Below are positions 4,784-5,589 of a stretch of DNA of 5,589 bases, piece by piece. The DNA comes from Anaerolineae bacterium. Its GTDB lineage: Bacteria > Chloroflexota > Anaerolineae > JAADDB01. The position numbers and the translations under genes were made by a program. The notes under the pieces are model-generated. The model was not told the origin of the DNA. It made no database searches and was given only the letters and a program-made list of their open reading frames with translations. The number at the start of each line of letters is the position of its first letter. The first letter of the stretch is position 1. The stretch covers positions 1 through 5,589 of the forward strand of contig WGAA01000157.1 of NCBI GenBank assembly GCA_015489285.1, written 5' to 3'.

Positions 4784-5589
4784 TGGTATCCCGTTTTCGA
4801 ATGCACTTCCATGAGAATCAGGGCCAGACGGCGGTTCTTCCCGTCCACATCCTTCACCTTCACCCGGACGGCATCGCCCTCCCGGGCCGCCTCGTACGGT
4901 GCGGGCCATCCTCGCACCGTCAGATCAGAGACGTGGATGAGCCCCTCCAAACCCTCTTCCACCTGGACGAAGATGCCGAAGTGGACCACGTGGGTCACCA
5001 CGCCGTCCAGCTCATCGCCCACGTGGAACCGCTCCTCCACATGGGCCCAGGGATCGGGTTGCAGTCGTTTGATGCTCAGGGCGATTTTGCGCTGGGTGGG
5101 CTTCAGGCCCAACACGTAAACCCGCACCTCATCGCCCGGTTGGACCACGTCCCCGGGGTGTTCCACCCGGGCCCAGGAAAGTTCCGAAATGTGGACGAGC
5201 CCTTCGATCCCGCCGATGTCGACGAAGGCCCCGTAGGGGGCCAACCGTGTGACCTTCCCGTCTAGGATATCACCGGGTTTCAGAGTTTGCCAAAGTCGAA
5301 TGGCCCGCTCGTCCTCCAGGGCTGCCCGTTCCGAGAGGATGAGGCGTCCCCGGTCCCGGTCGATTTCGATGATGCGCAGGCGGAGCGTCTGGCCGATTTT
5401 CTCGCTCAGCACCCGCAGGCGCTCCTCGATGTCGGGAAGGCGGGGCAGGTTCAACATGTGAGATGTGGGCACGAATCCCTGGATGGAGTAATAGTCCACG
5501 AGGACGCCCCCTTTGTTACAGCCGCTCACCGGCAGTTGCAGGATGCGGTAGGCCCGCATGTCCTCCTCTGCCCGGTCCCAGTCCTCGGG
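4780..5589 (-). CDS. rpsA: Ribosomal protein S1-like RNA-binding protein (5' truncated by window edge)
   Basis: The last 269 residues of a multi-domain S1 (OB-fold) protein; the frame is open to the right edge with no stop (in-window start ...PEDWDRAEED). Three S1 repeats are visible. The first (about 17-95, NKGGVLVDY, IQGFVPTSHM, RGRLILSERAA) resembles S1 repeat 2. The second (about 102-177, GAFVDIGGIEGLVHISELSW, RKIALSIKRL) resembles repeat 3, including the following DPW linker. The third (about 184-265, GIFVQVEEGLEGLIHVSDL) resembles repeat 4 but is degenerate after the HVSDL strand, and the protein ends within its last strand (LALILMEV). This fits the short S1 type with about four repeats rather than the six of E. 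coli. In the ribosome S1 holds mRNA for initiation; shorter relatives can have other RNA-binding roles, so the symbol is tentative. The internal ATG at 5559 is not the start, since it lies inside the linker before the first visible repeat. The stop overlaps the ftsK start (TTGA). Confidence 0.9.
   Translation of the reverse strand, partial: PEDWDRAEEDMRAYRILQLPVSGCNKGGVLVDYYSIQGFVPTSHMLNLPRLPDIEERLRVLSEKIGQTLRLRIIEIDRDRGRLILSERAALEDERAIRLWQTLKPGDILDGKVTRLAPYGAFVDIGGIEGLVHISELSWARVEHPGDVVQPGDEVRVYVLGLKPTQRKIALSIKRLQPDPWAHVEERFHVGDELDGVVTHVVHFGIFVQVEEGLEGLIHVSDLTVRGWPAPYEAAREGDAVRVKVKDVDGKNRRLALILMEVHSKTGYH

Noticed and set aside
4784..4909. Extension of ftsK to an in-frame ATG at 4909.
   Set aside because: These codons overlap the S1 coding region in another frame and give a G/P/R-rich peptide unlike FtsK. 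The overlap start at 4783 fits better.

Overview
The window is GC-rich bacterial chromosome. It carries two genes on the + strand at the left (a truncated class I aldolase and a zinc-dependent dehydrogenase), then a strand switch, then four features on the - strand: a class I glutamine amidotransferase, tRNA-Val(UAC), the DNA translocase FtsK and a truncated ribosomal-protein-S1-like gene. The compact FtsK, the short S1 arrangement and the degenerate 7-bp tandem repeats between genes remind me of Chloroflexota (Anaerolineae/Thermoflexia-like, possibly thermophilic). That is recollection rather than a test, and I hold it at about 50%.

Left part (1-1661). The aldolase fragment is the C-terminal third of an LsrF/DhnA-type (beta/alpha)8 enzyme and includes the probable Schiff-base lysine. 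Next is a 262-bp intergenic region, almost entirely repetitive: four blocks of a degenerate heptad (consensus TNACGNN) and a duplicated 43-bp unit. The heptads reach back into the aldolase stop codon and forward to the ribosome-binding site of the next gene. That gene is a complete 348-aa medium-chain dehydrogenase with all catalytic and structural zinc ligands. The pair looks like part of a sugar, polyol or phospho-sugar catabolic operon that begins left of the window; the substrate cannot be read from sequence. A perfect 9-bp hairpin sits between the two convergent transcription units.

Right part (1664-5589, read right to left). The S1-like gene enters from the right edge and ends in a TTGA stop/start overlap with ftsK, which suggests translational coupling. 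FtsK is complete, with four membrane segments, a short linker, an alpha/beta motor with Walker A and B, and a gamma winged helix. Downstream of ftsK is a promoter with a perfect TATAAT box for tRNA-Val. The amidotransferase gene starts 79 nt beyond the tRNA 3' end and has a leader inverted repeat and a good Shine-Dalgarno before a GTG start.

I see no phage, defence, CRISPR or transposase genes. The least explained signal is the heptad/43-bp composite repeat. The aldolase-dehydrogenase pair and the S1-FtsK coupling are the more interesting gene-level observations.
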